A stretch of DNA of 64,000 nt from Pseudopithomyces maydicus (GCA_026873275.1 JANTUC010000019.1:186001-250000); one strand, 5' to 3'. Positions 32,326 to 45,457 are shown, numbered from the stretch's first letter. Made by a program: numbers and translations. The notes: a model not told the origin generated them from the sequence alone.

Positions 32326-35281
32326 CTACGCCTTCGGCCTCCTAAACGGATGCGCCTCGGTATTCAGCACCCAGTCATCCAAGCTCACGACCTCCTCCTC
32401 GCTGAACAGCAACCAGAAATACTTGAGCGTCTCCGCCAGCCAGAAGCTCTCCATGCTATCGTTCAGATTCGGGCTCGTCTTGGTCACGTCGTCGATGGCC
32501 GAGTTGCCGTGCGCCGTCTTGGTGTGCTCGTTGATGGCTTCGAACATGCGCCAGCCGGCGGCGCGCCAGTAGGGGTCGCCGGTCAGGCGGTACATGTACC
32601 AGACGGACTCGATGGCTTCGGGGCTGCGGGAGGTGTTAGTGGTTTGGAGAGGGTGGGGAGAGGGAGGGAGGGTGACGTACCGGAGGATGTACTCCTTGGC
32701 TTTGATCTTGGTGATGCCGAGGGGGAGGCGCTCTTCTTCGAGGCGCGTTTTCACGTAGTCTTCGTGGCTGAGGGGAACGGAAGGGGAGTAGATGGCTGGG
32801 AAGGTGGGCATCACTTTGCTGGGCTCGGGCTCGGGCTCGGGCTCGGCTTCTTCGGTGATGTCTTGGACTTTGGTGGGTGACTCGTCGTCTGCGGGTCCGC
32901 TTCCTACTTGGACGGTTCTGTTCTGTAGGGGGTCGAGACTTTGCTTGTCGCGATTTACAGCAAGATCTGCAAGTTCGCGCTTGTCCAAGACGCTGTCGGG
33001 AATAGCCGTTACTTCTGCTGGTGACGCCAAGTTGCCGGCTGCCGCAGGGGCAGGAGTCGGTGTAGCCTCCATGTATAATCGCATCTGCTCGGCGTACCAA
33101 GAACTTGCGCTCTTGAGGCCAAGCTCATAGTTCTCCTTGGCAACTTTGTACTGCTCCAATCTACTTTCGTGATGGGGGTCCAAGATCTCATCATAGAGCG
33201 TCTGGTTCCATGCGCAATCAGTTCGGCTCTCGCAGGCTACGCCTTCGAAGCCTTCCGGCATGATGCCCGTGGCAGTCATGTTGTATGCGTAGACGCAGCC
33301 TTCTGTGAGCTTGGCCGCAATCTCAAGATCTTTTGGTCGATCAAAGATCTTTGCACTCATACCAAACATGCCGCCAGCGAAGCAGGTGAGATGTGCATAC
33401 TCAGGCTCCAGCTCAGTTTTGAATTTCTCGCCGGGTTCCTGCATAGGGACCCAACGTTTTCCGGAGAAGAGAATATCATCATTGTTGGGTAGCATAGGCC
33501 GGAAGACGAGATACTTTTTCATAACCTCAGCAGAGACTTCGTACATGGTACGGTATTTTTCAACCTGTCCCCCGAGTAGCAGGTATTGTTTGGGTAAGTA
33601 TTCGTAGGTCGAGTCTGACATGCCACCTAGTGTGTACTCTTCTCTTCCTCCCTCAGATGTCGGACCAAAACCCGGGTTATTACAAATGGGTTTGGTAGGG
33701 GTGTCTTCTAAATCAGATGGGAAACCTGGAGCAGGTATCCGGCGTCGTTCGAGCGGTAATTTGTCGCTGCCAGGCCAAACAATTGTTTCCTCTGGTGGTG
33801 GTTTCCAAGTAGGGTTGGGGCCGTTGGGAATGAGCTTCAGCGGCTCCGGTTTCTCCAGCGGAATCATCTTTTTGCCTCCAGGAGAGACCTCCTCGCCCGA
33901 AGCATCTGCTGAACCATCCTTAGCGGGTAAGACCAAAGGCTGGCTGGGGTCAGCCTTTAGGTACGCTCCATTCTTCAGAGCTTCTTCCCATCCTGGATCG
34001 CCTTCCATTATGGGCTTCTGAGCAGGCTTGCCCGGGTTAGTATTGTAATGATGCTTGACGCAGCCCGATGCATCGAAGTATGTGGGCCACATGCCAGGGA
34101 GGCGTGTGCGGTTCTGGTAGTCTTCCAAGTTGTCCGTGATACGGGCGATAGCATCATAGTACTTTGATTCTCCGGTGAGTTGCGAAAGATAAGTGAACTC
34201 CATGGCCAAGGAACCGATCTCGGCGAGGACCACGCGGTTACTGGCCCCGTGAGGGACAGAGGCAAAGTCACTACGTGAGATTAGTTAAGCACATGTGAGT
34301 GTGAGCAAAATGCAACTTACGGTTTCCAGTAGTAGTATGTTTGCGGCATCCTGTTGGGTGTATCAAATGCAGCCATCAAGATCTCGGCCAGTTCTTTCGC
34401 TTTTGTAAGCAGGATTTTATGCTTCTTTCCAGCCAAATCATAAGCCGCAAGAAATCCTCCCAAGTACCGAATTGTTGTCTCAAAAAGAGGAATGTCCGAC
34501 CGGGTAGTTGTTGTAAAGTCAATCTTTTCGACAGCCTTCACGGCTTCCTCGAACTCCTCTTTCAGTCCCATGATCCACAGCGTATCCAGAGCATCCACCA
34601 ACGTTGCACCCCACCCTGCGAAAGGGTCCTTGTTTGTTCCTGTCACGGGTCTCACTTCGTCGTGTAGCCATGCAAATTCCTTATAGCCAGACCACGAACG
34701 TTTGAACACATTTTTGATGGTCTCTAGCTTCTGCTCTCGGTCTGCCTTTTGTCCAGGAGATTCCTTCTTGAATTCTGCCTGTATCTTTGGTATGGATTTC
34801 GCCTTTGCGGTTGGGAGAGCGATAAGCGATTCAGTCGGCACGGGATAGCGCTCGGGCATCTTCGTCCAATGCACGGGTCCTTCGCTGGACCAGAGCTCGT
34901 CGCCCAGTGCAGCCTGGTCTTCATCCACGTCTACGCCAGAATGCCCTACATGCCCAATTCCTTCGGGTATCGACTTCTTCCCTGCCGTCGTTGTGGGTGT
35001 CGGCTCGGAGGGTCGCTCGACGGGCGGAATCGGTGGCGGGGTCTGCTTGACTGGAGGATTTTTTGCAGCAGGAACCTCAACCTCGAATTTCTTCGTTTCT
35101 TTCGCGACCTGGGGCTTGGGCTCCCATTGCGCCTCCGGCTCAGCTCCCCGCGCTGGCCCTGCCCAAGACGGCTTGCAGCCTGCTCTGTCCATGAAGCACC
35201 CGAGTTGCCGAATCGGTAGAGCGCAATGACGGCAATGACTGCAAAAGCGAGGAACACACGGTATCTTCGGAGGCGGAACAT
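32326..35281 (-). CDS. GH47 class I alpha-1,2-mannosidase, type II membrane form
   Basis: This enzyme family trims alpha-1,2-mannose from N-glycans in the ER/Golgi. Exons on the minus strand are 35281-34321, 34270-32681 and 32623-32326; about 949 aa after one repair. The start gives a short basic cytosolic tail and a membrane anchor (VFLAFAVIAVIALYRFG). A Pro-rich stem precedes the (alpha/alpha)7 domain: WLHDEVRPVTGTNKDPFAGW, GATLVDALDTLWIMGL, FAGGMFGMSAKIFDR, PEAIESVWYMYRLTGDP. The last conserved Thr, in NTEAHPF, is the calcium ligand. The protein exceeds most family members because of an inserted Pro/Gly-rich block and a Glu/Pro-repeat linker (about 32820-32860). The frame breaks at the C4 run 35146-35149 in the stem. 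Subtype (MNS1-like or EDEM/Htm1-like) is undecided. Confidence 0.88.
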
Positions 35282-35953
35282 GGTGGCAATCGTGCGACGG
35301 GGCGCGAAGGTCGTGTCGCGTGCGGTGTGAGTGCGTTGGCCGTTGAGTGACAATCACTCGTCCACAAAGATAAGGGGTCAGGCTGTCGCTGCCATTTGGA
35401 AGGTACGCTAGGGAATGAGTCGAAGAGAAGACGCACTGAGGCGAACAAGCCAACACTTCAACAGATTAGCTAACAGGAGTTGATACATTACAGAGTAAAC
35501 GCCTTCTACGGGCTTGGCTCGGAATCTTGTTCGCCGTTTGCAGTCTAGCAGACGCTTGGTGCTCGGCTCGAACGGGACCCGCATCGACCCCTTTCCTTGC
35601 CCACATATCGGGCAAGGGATATGAAACGGAATGTAGAGGCGCAAATCTGGCTTTTGATTGATATACACATAGCACAATTGAGCACAACCGCGTACAGCGG
35701 TGCAAACACGCACGAACCCACTCGAACTACGTGTTCCTGTGTTCCTCCAGGGTCCTTCCCGAAAAAGATGATCCGCAATTAAGCTTAAATGCAGCCCTTG
35801 CTGATAAGGGTTTAGACACTCTGGGGTAAATGCAGCTATATTAATCACGAGGCCAAAACTTTGTCACGGAAATGCAGGGCTTGTAGCCACGGTTTTCAAT
35901 TGTACAGTCGTAGTCGTGGTATAGTTACTTGCTACATGGACTTCGTGACTTCA
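35282..35953. other. GH47 promoter / CCT6 3' region
   Basis: These 672 bases carry the GH47 upstream region and the CCT6 3' flank. Overlapping minus ORFs (35408-35848) have no recognisable content. Confidence 0.5.
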
Positions 35954-38081
35954 TTATTCCTCTCCACCAGGTCCTGGTTGCCGTCCCTGTGCGATCGAGT
36001 TAGCATGTTACATGGGCGCATTTTGGACAACTCTTACCATTTGTCGTGCCTTGAGCATCTCGTCGCACAAGAGCAGGTTGGAAGCAATGCCGGTACTTGA
36101 TGCAATAGCGTTGCGGAGCACCCGGAACGAATCGTAGACGCCCTCTTGCAGGGGGTCCATGGGGTCTCCAGTAGCCAGATTCAAGCCGACAACATTACCA
36201 GCATCAATCTCGTCCTGTAGGGCAGCGACTGTAAATTGGTCAGCATCTACTCGCAGTAATGTACACAGACTGTTAAACGTACTCGAATCTTGAATGTCGT
36301 GGCCAGAGTTCGCAGCCAGGGTTTTGGGAATAACGAGCAACGCATTGGCGAACGCTTCGACACCCCACTTGGCCTTGCCCTTCACTGTCTTCTTGAAGTT
36401 GTCGCTCTGTAGGTGTGAGTAACATGCGATCTGGAAAGCTCCTCCTCCGGGGACGACGCTTCCGTCGACGATCATATTGTAGACACTCCTCAGTCCATCC
36501 CGCACCGCATCCTTAATCTGTGTGATGGTGTGCGCGTTAGGTCCTTTGATGAGCAAAGTGACCGACTTGGGCTCCTTGACGTCCTCCTATATGGGGTCAG
36601 CTAGATCTGGGCCAATGTTGAAATTGTAAGGACTTACAACAAATGTGTACTTCTCCTCACCCAGCTGGTGCTCGTATACCGATCCAGCCCAACCAAGAAC
36701 GTCTGGTGTCAGATCGTCGACGCTGTTTTGTGCCATGCCTCCGCAGATGAGTTGCAGACGTTCCATGTTCCTCCTCTTGGCTCTCCGGAGTGCGAAGATG
36801 CCGTTCTTGACCAAAACATCCAAGCTGAGCGGATCGATACCCTTCTGGTTTATTATGACGAAACCCTTCTTCGGGTCATCTCCGCAGACCTCCTTCTTCA
36901 GCTCGACAATCTTCCTGAGCTTCTCATCGACGAACCGCCGCTCACTCTCTACAAGCTTCTCCCTCTGCTCAGCGCTAGAGTAGTAGAAACCAGAGTTGAT
37001 TTCCGACTTCTCGTACTCCAGACTGACGTTGAGTGTAAGGATATGCGCGTTCTCGACACGCTTAGGCATATCCGGATGCCTGGCGCCGTGGTCCAGAGCC
37101 AATCCTCGAATGAGTTGTGTGTCTGCAGCCGTCCGGTGTTGCATGGTCATGATCTCAACCATGTGCAAGTCTGGCTTTTCAGGTGCTTGGTAGATGGCAA
37201 GGACGGCGTCGACGATGTCGGGGGTCAGTTGTTCGGCGAGTGTGCTGTCGAGCTTGGTGGCTAACGATGTCCTGGCAACGGACAGGAGTAGTTCGCGGTC
37301 AACCTCCTTCTTGAGCTTGAAATCGTCCAAAAACTGGATGCGTTAACGCTTAATCCAGATTTGGGTACCTATCCAACGAACCTTCAGAGCCTCCGTCTTT
37401 GCAATCTCGTATCCGTCCGTGATCACTCGGGGGTGGAGACCTTCCGCAATGTGCCGATCTGCCTGCTTCAGAAGCTCACCAACCATCAATACGACTGATG
37501 TGGTTCCGTCACCGGTAATTTCGTCCTGTGCGGTCGCTGCTCGCGCGATCATGACCTGCCGTCGATGAGTACAAAGGCGATTATTACGTTTTGCTCGGGA
37601 AGCATACAGCTGTGGGGTTTTGGATTTGCTGGGTTCATGTTAGCTGAGTTGGACTCGCCCCGCCTGTGTTGACATACCATCTCCTTCAGCAGCACGCTAC
37701 CATCCTTCGTGAGCTTGATCTGCAGGCTGTTTAGTTCTGCACATAAAGGACAAAGTCAGGTAGACATACAGCACCCGCGCCATCCACGAGCCTGGTCTCT
37801 GTTAGCAAGTAGCTCTATGTGATAGTGGGGCAGACTCACATCTTGAGGGTACCGCGGGGTCCCAGATTGGATGCCAACACCTGACATATGGTTAGCACAA
37901 CCATAATCGCACCAATGGATAGATCCTCTCACCTTTTGTAAACCCTCACCGGCGGATATGTTCACCTGGAGAGCTTCCCCGCGCCGCTGTTTAAAGGTTA
38001 GCTAGGTCAAAGCTCAGGGCCACAGACACCGCTACTGACCCTCGACTCGGCCTTGGGATTGAGAAGTTGAGCAGCCGACAT
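35954..38081 (-). CDS. CCT6: Chaperonin CCT/TRiC subunit zeta
   Basis: This is one of eight subunits of the cytosolic chaperonin that folds actin and tubulin. Eleven exons on the minus strand: 38081-38040, 37986-37933, 37880-37840, 37791-37770, 37719-37678, 37628-37608, 37555-37382, 37333-36638, 36586-36283, 36228-36038 and 35986-35954. They total 1620 nt, 539 aa, in perfect phase. Exons 4 and 6 are only 22 and 21 nt. Landmarks: MSAAQLLNPKAESRRRGEAL, LGPRGTLKMLVDGAG, KLTKDGSVLLKEM, the ATPase motif GDGTTSVVLMVGELL, GLHPRVITDGYEIAK and VVPGGGAFQIACY. The end GRQPGPGGEE lies on the 33-nt last exon. It is divergent from NOP56. Confidence 0.96.
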
Positions 38082-38302
38082 GATTATGACAATTCTATCG
38101 GGGTATCTGAAAGAAAGCAATAAGGGGACGTGTCTCGCTACGGCGGAAGCCTGGTGTTTTCGCGTTGTTGCGACCCATGGCTGAATTTCTAGCGCCGCCG
38201 TTACGTTGTTCCGGCGCCAAGACCTTCAACTTTTTCTACCTAAGCTATCTCCACCACGCTTTTTCGAGCTCCCCCATAGTAACGGATCAACGTCGCGCAA
38301 TC
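38082..38302. promoter_or_regulatory. Compact bidirectional promoter CCT6/NOP56
   Basis: Only 221 bp separate the start codons of two essential, growth-linked genes, so both promoters must share this space. No specific factor site was identified by eye. Confidence 0.6.
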
Positions 38303-40074
38303 ATGTCGGTCGACTACTTGCTTCACGAGAATCCCATTGGCTATGCGATCTTCAAGGTCATTGCCCAGCCCGATACCATCGGAAGCCGCTTGAAGGAGGT
38401 GCAGAATGCCGTCGAGGACCTCGCAAAGTTCGGCAAGACCGTCGAGCTCGCCGGGCTCAGCCCATTCCAAGGTGCGCATTCGCAGAGGGTTCTGTTTTCG
38501 CTATGTTACACTTGGCTGACTTCGCCCGCGTACTAGGCACACAAATGGCCTTGCAAGAGACGAACGACATCAGTGAGGGCATCATGAGCGATTTCCTCCG
38601 TGCGACACTCGAGTCAAACCTGCCCAAGGCGAGCAAGAAGAAGGCGATCACTCTAGGCATCTGGGAGAAGAACTTGGCCGGTAGCATCAAGGCCCAATTC
38701 CCCAACGTGTCCTGCGAGACCGGCGAGACCAACCCTGTCGTGGGCGACCTTCTGCGGGGACTGCGCATGCACGCTGGAAAGCTCATCAAGCAGCTCCAGC
38801 CAGGAGATATCGAGCGATCGGTATTGGGTCTGGGTCACGCCTATTCCCGCGCCAAGGTCAAGTTCTCCGTGAACAAGTCCGACAACCACATCATCCAGGC
38901 CATCGCAACGCTTGACCAGGTCGACAAGGACTTGAACACCTTCTGCATGAGGCTGAGAGAGATGTACGGATGGAGCTTCCCCGAGCTTGGCAAGATCGTG
39001 ACATCGAACGAGCAGTACGCCAAGGTTGTCTTGAAGATCGTTGATAAGTCGAGACTGAGCGAGGATGATCTTCACGACCTCGCCGCTGAGGTCGACGATG
39101 ACGAGGGTGTGGCCAGCGCCATCATCAAGGCTGCCCGCACGAGCATGGGTAGAGATTTGTCCGAATCCGACATGGAGATTGTGATGAACTTTGCTACGCG
39201 CACCGCGAGCCTCGCCGCCTACAGGAGGCAGCTTTCTTCTTACCTTTCTAGCAGGATGAACTCGGTTGCTCCTAACCTTGCTGCTTTGATTGGTGATACC
39301 GTCGGTGCGCGCCTGATCTCGAAGGGTATGTGCATGCACGAACGTTTTCTATCGATATTTACTAACTTGTTGTAGCTGGTTCGCTCACAAACCTTTCGAA
39401 ATACCCTGCTTCTACGGTGCAGATTCTTGGTGCAGAGAAGGCTCTTTTCCGGTATGTGTTATGAGCTAGCATTTCTCCAATTTCGACTAACAGTATTTCA
39501 GTGCGCTTAAGACCAAGGGTAACACACCCAAGTACGGTTTGATTTACCACTCATCCTTCATTGGAAAGACTGGCGCAAAGTCGAAGGGCAGGATTTCTAG
39601 GTTCCTTGCCAACAAGTGCTCGGTACGTTTGGCCAGATAGCAAGCGAATGTGTCTCAACTGACTGGGTGCAGATTGCCTCGCGTATTGACAACTTCTCGG
39701 AAATGCCGACTTCCAAATTCGGAGAGGCTCTGAAGCGACAGGTGGAGGAGAGGATCGAATTCTATGCCTCCGGTGCTACGCCTGCCAAGAACGCTGACGT
39801 GATGAAGTCGGCCATGGACTTGGTTTTGGCCGATATCGACACCGAGGACCCGACTTCGCACGGTGCTGAAGACGTCGTGATGGCTGACGGAGTCACTGGA
39901 AAGGCTACTGAGCAGGCGATCCGCGAGAAGAAGAAGGAAAAGAAGGAGAAGAAGTCCAAGAAGGCTGACGAGGAAGCAGTGTCAGAGAAGAAGTCCAAGA
40001 AGGACAAGAAGAGGAAGCATGCTGATGAGGAGGATGGTGAGGGCAAGAAGAAGAAGAAGAAGAGCAAGGCGTAG
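38303..40074 (+). CDS. NOP56: Box C/D snoRNP core protein Nop56
   Basis: Nop56 is a core protein of C/D snoRNPs that guide 2'-O-methylation of rRNA in the nucleolus. Exons are 38303-38471, 38537-39325, 39376-39451, 39502-39622 and 39673-40074, 518 aa, with introns of 65, 50, 50, 50 and no frame break. The N-terminal domain opens MSVDYLLHENPIGYAIFKVI. The coiled coil and Nop domain follow, with RLREMYGWSFPELGKIV, LSSRMNSVAPNLAALIGDTV, GARLISKAGSLTNLSKYPAS and TVQILGAEKALFRALKT. The C-terminus is a Lys/Glu tail of KKEKK/KKSKK blocks typical of Nop56 and Nop58; the N-terminus favours Nop56. Confidence 0.96.
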
Positions 40075-41999
40075 TCATCTGAACAAAGGTGCACAAGCCA
40101 TGCTTTTCTCCTTTTCGGTGGCATGAGATACCTTCCGATGGCGTTCAGGATGTACGACCCGGTTTACTGCAGCTAGGCGTTTGATTCGGGATTTTCTTTG
40201 CATTGTTGGCATAGCCGCCGACATAAAAGGGTTCGTTGGACATGTGTATGTGGCTGCACAATGAGGATGGCCACTGGGACTTGAATGTATCTGTATGCTG
40301 GGATGATCAGATGATCAATCTCCAAGTCGTCAATGCCAACAATCTGTTCACATAAAAAGGTCTTCTTGCGTATGGGGTTTGTGTGGGTTTGTGTGAGTTT
40401 GTGTGAATGAATCGGTGTAATTTCTGCAATAGTGACAATTAATTGACTAACGCGCACGTGTGAAATATGGTTCAAAGGTTGCACGCGAAAAGGTCAGAGC
40501 ACCCGCCAAGCTAGGCAGGCTTATAGGCTGTTACGTGTTACATGGAAGTGGGGTTGCTTCTTTGTCGATCGTAGGTACCTGGTCGGTTGAATTTACGAAT
40601 TAGTACTGCAGCTGTGTGCGTTGTGTGGCGCCCCAGTGGCGGCAATTACCCTTTCTGCAAGTATTGTTTCAGTTCACGCGCTGTTCCAGAAGAGTAGCGC
40701 AGTCGCTGGTATGGAACCAGGGGTGTCGGACACTGGAGCAGATGGCGCTAGACGCGGCCTAGATACTCGCGCCTGGCATGCAAAGGCTTGTCGGTAGGCA
40801 GAGGGGCTCGAGGAGATGGGCGTGTCGACGACGCGATCTCAGAGCCAGCCGCTCGGAGAATTTAACGATTGTCGTGCATGCAGGCAGCCCGTTCGGGACT
40901 AGCCCCAGGCGTGGGGTGCACTGACGCTCCATGGCTGCCCCACGCCTCTACGCGATACTTCGTCAACACCAAGACTTTGTCTGGCTAAAAGGGGAGTTGC
41001 ATAACATGACGCCGATGCAGCTGCGACGGGGACGCCAGGCCAGCACGGCGCCTGACCACGGGCAGCGGCAGCGCTGCGGATCAATACTCGTTCTGTTTCA
41101 TGGCAGATCAGGTGTCTGCGATGCTTCTCGGCTGTCTTAGACGCGGTGTGGCGGCTGTGGCTGAACGGCAGCAATCTCAATGTCGGTTCCATTCTCGAAT
41201 GCTTCACCTACATTCTCCGAGACGTGTGACCGGGTCATGGCCACGGCTGCAATGGCAGCTTCACGAAGCAGTGCTCATTCACGACACGGTCGCCAGCCAG
41301 ACGGGCGGTCGTAGACCGGACGGAACAGACTCGAGGGCCCGTGTTTCCGTCTGATGGACTGGCAATCAGCCCTACGCAGCATTTTCCCCAGGCTCGCTCC
41401 GGCGAATCTGCTGTCTCCTGGCTACGTGAAAGCCCTAGCCGGTCGCTCTGGCGTCTGCTCGCTCCATATTCTCGTAACCTTGCCCGTGCTCTGACTTGAC
41501 TGGTGGTCCGCCCAATGTCTCCTCAAGTCTGCACTGCCCTTTATACCTGAAGCCCCCGACACACGTCTCTTTCCCACTTCTTCTCTTTCATTTTCTGCCT
41601 GCGACGGTCACAGTTCCATCGATCCTGCGCCCGCTGCTGGTGCCGCCATCAAACTAATTGCGGGTCAAGCAGAGTCGTGTTCTTCTCCGCGCCCAGGTCA
41701 CTCTTTCAGCCCCTGGCCGCCTAGCACCAGGCCTGCACATCGGTTTTCGTGTTCTCGACAGCGTCTGCTGCCCGTCTCGGTACAAGAGCTTTGGTGTTGA
41801 GTCTGTCGGCCAGTCACTGCCCAACAGCCGCCACAGGCACGTTCGAGCGGCAGCAACAGCTTCCCGCCCGTCGCCCTCTGCATTTTCTTTCTGTCTGCCC
41901 GTCTTTCTATTTTATTCCCGCCATAGACTCCCCGTAGACCGCTCTTCTGCGACCTCTTGCGACCTTTTGGCGCCCGCGCGATTTTGGTGTTCGCCAGCC
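40075..41999. other. Long NOP56-HPC2 intergenic region
   Basis: These 1925 bases contain no supported gene. A GTTTGTGTG repeat lies near 40376-40405. ORFs at 40899-41354 on both strands lack recognisable content. The right end is the HPC2 promoter and leader, with a pyrimidine-rich tract at about 41570-41600. The gap is long for this window and could hold a non-coding transcript or long leader. Confidence 0.5.
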
Positions 42000-43900
42000 A
42001 TGGACGCCGCAGAGAATGCATCGTCGCCCGGTAGTCTGAGCTCGCCCCCTCATTCGCCCGAGCAGGCCACGCCCAACAATTCCGCGATCCACGTCGCCAA
42101 CGGTGGTTATGGTGTTGCACCTTCTAGCACCCCCACCCCTGCAGCCTCCACAACCACCACCCCCAGGCTCACTGCTGCTGGCACCATCCGTAAGAAGCCC
42201 GGGCCCAAACCGAAGCCGAAGGACCCAAATGAGCCGGAGAAGAAGCCTAGAAAGCCACGCAAGGCTGCAGAGCCGAAGGACCCCAATGCAGCCCCAGCCC
42301 CCGCAAGAGGAGGACCAAGGCCTCGCTGGAGGCACAGAACCCATTGCCCGCGCCCGTGGAGGAGAAGCCCGTCCTGAATGTACTACAGCAACCACCCGCG
42401 CCGCAAACAAGACCCACAGATCTGGCTCAAGTTCTCCAACCAGAGCAGCCCCTCGCTGTTACGCAACCTCCACGCGTGATCGGCTCTTCCGCAGAGCCTC
42501 TTCACGGCAACCCCAACCTTTCACACATCACCCCGGCTCCCTCCACACCGCGACCTGCGAGCTCAGGTCAGCGCTACGACCCCATCCGCGGCGGTATTTT
42601 CGAATCCAAACCACTTGTCGCGTCGCAGCCCCCACCCATCTCGCCGCCCCTCAACCGAGCAAGCGCGTCGCCATCCATCACATCTCTGATAGACCCGCCC
42701 AGCGCTTCAAATTCCACGTACGTGCCGCCGGCTAGGCTGCAGCCAGCAAACTCGGTCACCTCGGCTCCCTTGTCGCCTGCCATCGTGTCAAATCGCCAAG
42801 CACCGCCCCTTCCTGTCCAGGAAAACCCGCAACCACCTCGCCCCACGGCTGCACCTCTCGGTCCTGCACCCATGGAGATCGACTCCGACCCGAGGACATC
42901 TGTACCCATGAAGAAAACAGATTCCACCAGCGCGGGCACGCCGTCGAACGCTCCGACTCCGCCTGTCAAACCCCGCCAGAAAGAGGCTCCGCCGCCCTTG
43001 CCTACGGGAAGCGGCTTGCTCTCGGGCACCCCGTTTGGTCCCATCGCGGGCACCAACGGCAACGGCTCCACAGATCCCACGGGTGTCAACATCTGGCTTA
43101 CCTTCCCGCTGAAGGGACGCGAAAACGTCACCATAAACTTTGCGCAGGAAGTCGAGAAGAAGTATGGTTTCGCCGCCTTGCACCCCAGAATCGCAGCTCG
43201 TCGAGAGCGCCAGCGCCAGATAACATCCATGGGCGCTGCGCTCGAGCGAGCTGCTGGTCTCACCGGATCCGCCGACGACATGTCAGTCGATCTTTCCGAT
43301 AACGACAGCAACGGCGGTAACACGGGACTCGACGAGGAGGGCTCCGCCGCGGGAAAGACCAAGAAGCCGCGCAAGAGGAAGCAGGAGGACTACGACAAGG
43401 AGGACGACTTCATCGACGACACCGAGCTCGCGTGGGAGCAGCAAGCGCTCATGGCCAAGGACGGCTTCTTCGTCTACAGCGGTCCGCTCATCACCGAGGA
43501 GAAGCCCGCCGTCGAGAGGTACGTATTCTCACTAGATCCCCATCCCCATCTCCATCTCCATCCCCCACACAGAACCATTTCACCTCACACAGAAGCCGCA
43601 AATTGCACTTCCAGACTGACACCCCGCAGGGCGGACGGCACCGTTAAGCGTGGACGCGGCCGCGGCCGCGGCGGCGCCACCCGGGGCGAGACTTCAGGAA
43701 GGGGACGCGGTCGGGGCGGCGGTGGCCCGGGGTCGCGCGGCGGGCAGACGGTGCGCAAGCCGAGGGTTACGAAGGCGGATCGCGCCATGATGGAGCAGGA
43801 GAAGGCGAAGCGGATCGAGTTCAGCCAGCAGCTGGGGAGTAATGGGATGGCGGCGTTGCCGGTTGCGTCGCATGCTGGGGCGGTGCATTCGGCGATGTAA
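42000..43900 (+). CDS. HPC2: Hpc2/ubinuclein, HIR complex subunit, one frame break
   Basis: Hpc2 is part of the HIR complex, which deposits H3-H4 outside S phase and represses histone genes. Exons are 42000-43518 and 43630-43900; about 596 aa after repair. The N-terminus is Pro/Ser/Thr-rich with an AT-hook-like RKKPGPKPKPK. The ubinuclein/HRD motif, which contacts H3, is clear: YDKEDDFIDDTELAWEQQAL followed by MAKDGFFVYSGPLI. The C-terminus has RGRGRG repeats, then a basic KADRAMMEQEKAKRIEF helix. The frame changes in the C5 run 42298-42302, between NAAPAP and KRRTKASLEAQNP; one added C joins them. The 111-nt intron is a multiple of three and free of stops. ASF1, a partner in the same pathway, lies elsewhere in the window. 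Confidence 0.88.
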
Positions 43901-45457
43901 GAGGGGATGCGGTGCGGAGATACGTGTTTTCCTTGCTCTGTTGCTGTCTTTCACCGGAGATATCTCTGTTGGTTCGATGGTTCGGTATGTTGTCCATTTG
44001 CGCTCTTCTTTGAGAGGGGGTGCACTTACGAGTTGTACACTAGGACATTTTTTTTTCTCTTTTTCCTTTTCCTTTTTATCTAGCCGCCTTTTCAAATCGG
44101 CGTTGCTGATGGGTTTTGGTTGGTTCGGTCGGTGGGTTGTCTTCATCCGTTCATCTTATCATCGGTGGCGTTTTCCGGCGACTACGAAGGCGTGCTTCTG
44201 CCTTTTTCCCTTTACCTTTTCACACCCTTCATTCATGGCGTTTTCCGATTGGCCGGCTGCGGAAGTCATCCCTAAGCCCACAAGGAAGAGGGAGAGAGAA
44301 GAGAGAACGAGGAATGGGGATGGAGGTATGGAGGGAGGGACGGAAGGGTGATCGGTGCACTGATGTTGTGTATTTTTTTCCTTTTTCTGATTCTCTTCCT
44401 CTTTCTCGCTTGCCTGGCGGAGATGGCGAACTCATTAGCATGTGTGTGTGCGCGAGTGTGTTATATACATAGAGAGAGAGAGAAGAGGCAAAGGCTGCGT
44501 GGGGCCTTGAAATGAGTAGCTTGGATCGGATCGGATTGGTTTGGTTGGAATGGGATAGGGATAGGGAATGCATTTTTTTTCTGTTGTGGATGAGTGGCTT
44601 CTTGTACTTGTTTGTGTGAGGAAGTGATGGTGAGGTTGTTGCTTGGTGTGCGGAGTTCAATGGGCGGGTGAGTGGGTTGAAAGGGACGTGGAGCGTTGAA
44701 GTGGGAGTGGGCGGTGGTTGGACGGCGGCCCAGGAGGCTGGCATGATGGCGAGGTGAAGAAAGTGAGAGAAGACGGATGAAACATGCAGAGGGCTAGGTA
44801 ATGGTGTTAATACATCACTTGGAGGTGATATTTTCTATCCGCGATATTTTGTAGATCATTATGTATGGTTTGTATACGTACATCATATCAACTTACTCCT
44901 TATAAATATGTTAAGACTTCGTTTGTCGTTCAAGAGATATGATACTTTGTGTACAGGACAGACAGATAGTGTAGGTGCGATGCAATACAGTGCGAACATA
45001 CATGGCAGCTAGCTTTGCGAGGCTTTAGTTAGCTGTGTACATGCTTTATACAGCTGATGAGCAGATTGGGCTTTCTGCCTATTCCTTGTTTTCTAGGTTT
45101 CTGGCTTCTCATTCCTGGTTTCCCATACCCATTTTCCAGTCCCCGTTTCCAGAAATCCATTTCCCGTTTCCCGTTTCCTGTATCTCATCTCTCACTTCCC
45201 AACCATCGCGGCACAGCACCTATCACCTACCCACCCCCCATCGCTCCTTCCCTCCCTCGCTCTTTCCCTTCCTCCGCCCCTCGCTCGCTCACTCACTCAA
45301 CCGCCCACCCGCCACTTCTCCACCCAAACGGCCACCCAAACACCCACACAACCCACCAAAGAAACCACCACCATCCGCACCAACCCAACCCTACCCTCTA
45401 ACTTTGTTAAATTCTCCGCACCTCACACGCCCCCAAGCACCCTTCAGTCCAGCTCCA
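43901..45457. other. HPC2 3' flank and upstream region of the acidic-protein gene
   Basis: These 1557 bases have homopolymer T runs (44050, 44573), GA-rich tracts near 44290-44345 and 44471-44485, and a C/A-rich stretch (45230-45400) before the next start. No gene is supported. Confidence 0.5.

Noticed and set aside
40899..41354. Possible small genes on both strands in the NOP56-HPC2 gap
   Set aside because: No conserved-looking segment, no introns, and the two strands overlap completely.
43519..43629. The open HPC2 intron as coding sequence
   Set aside because: It has GTACGT and CCCCGCAG sites and low-complexity HPHLHLHP translation, and splicing joins EKPAVER to ADGTVKRGRG smoothly.
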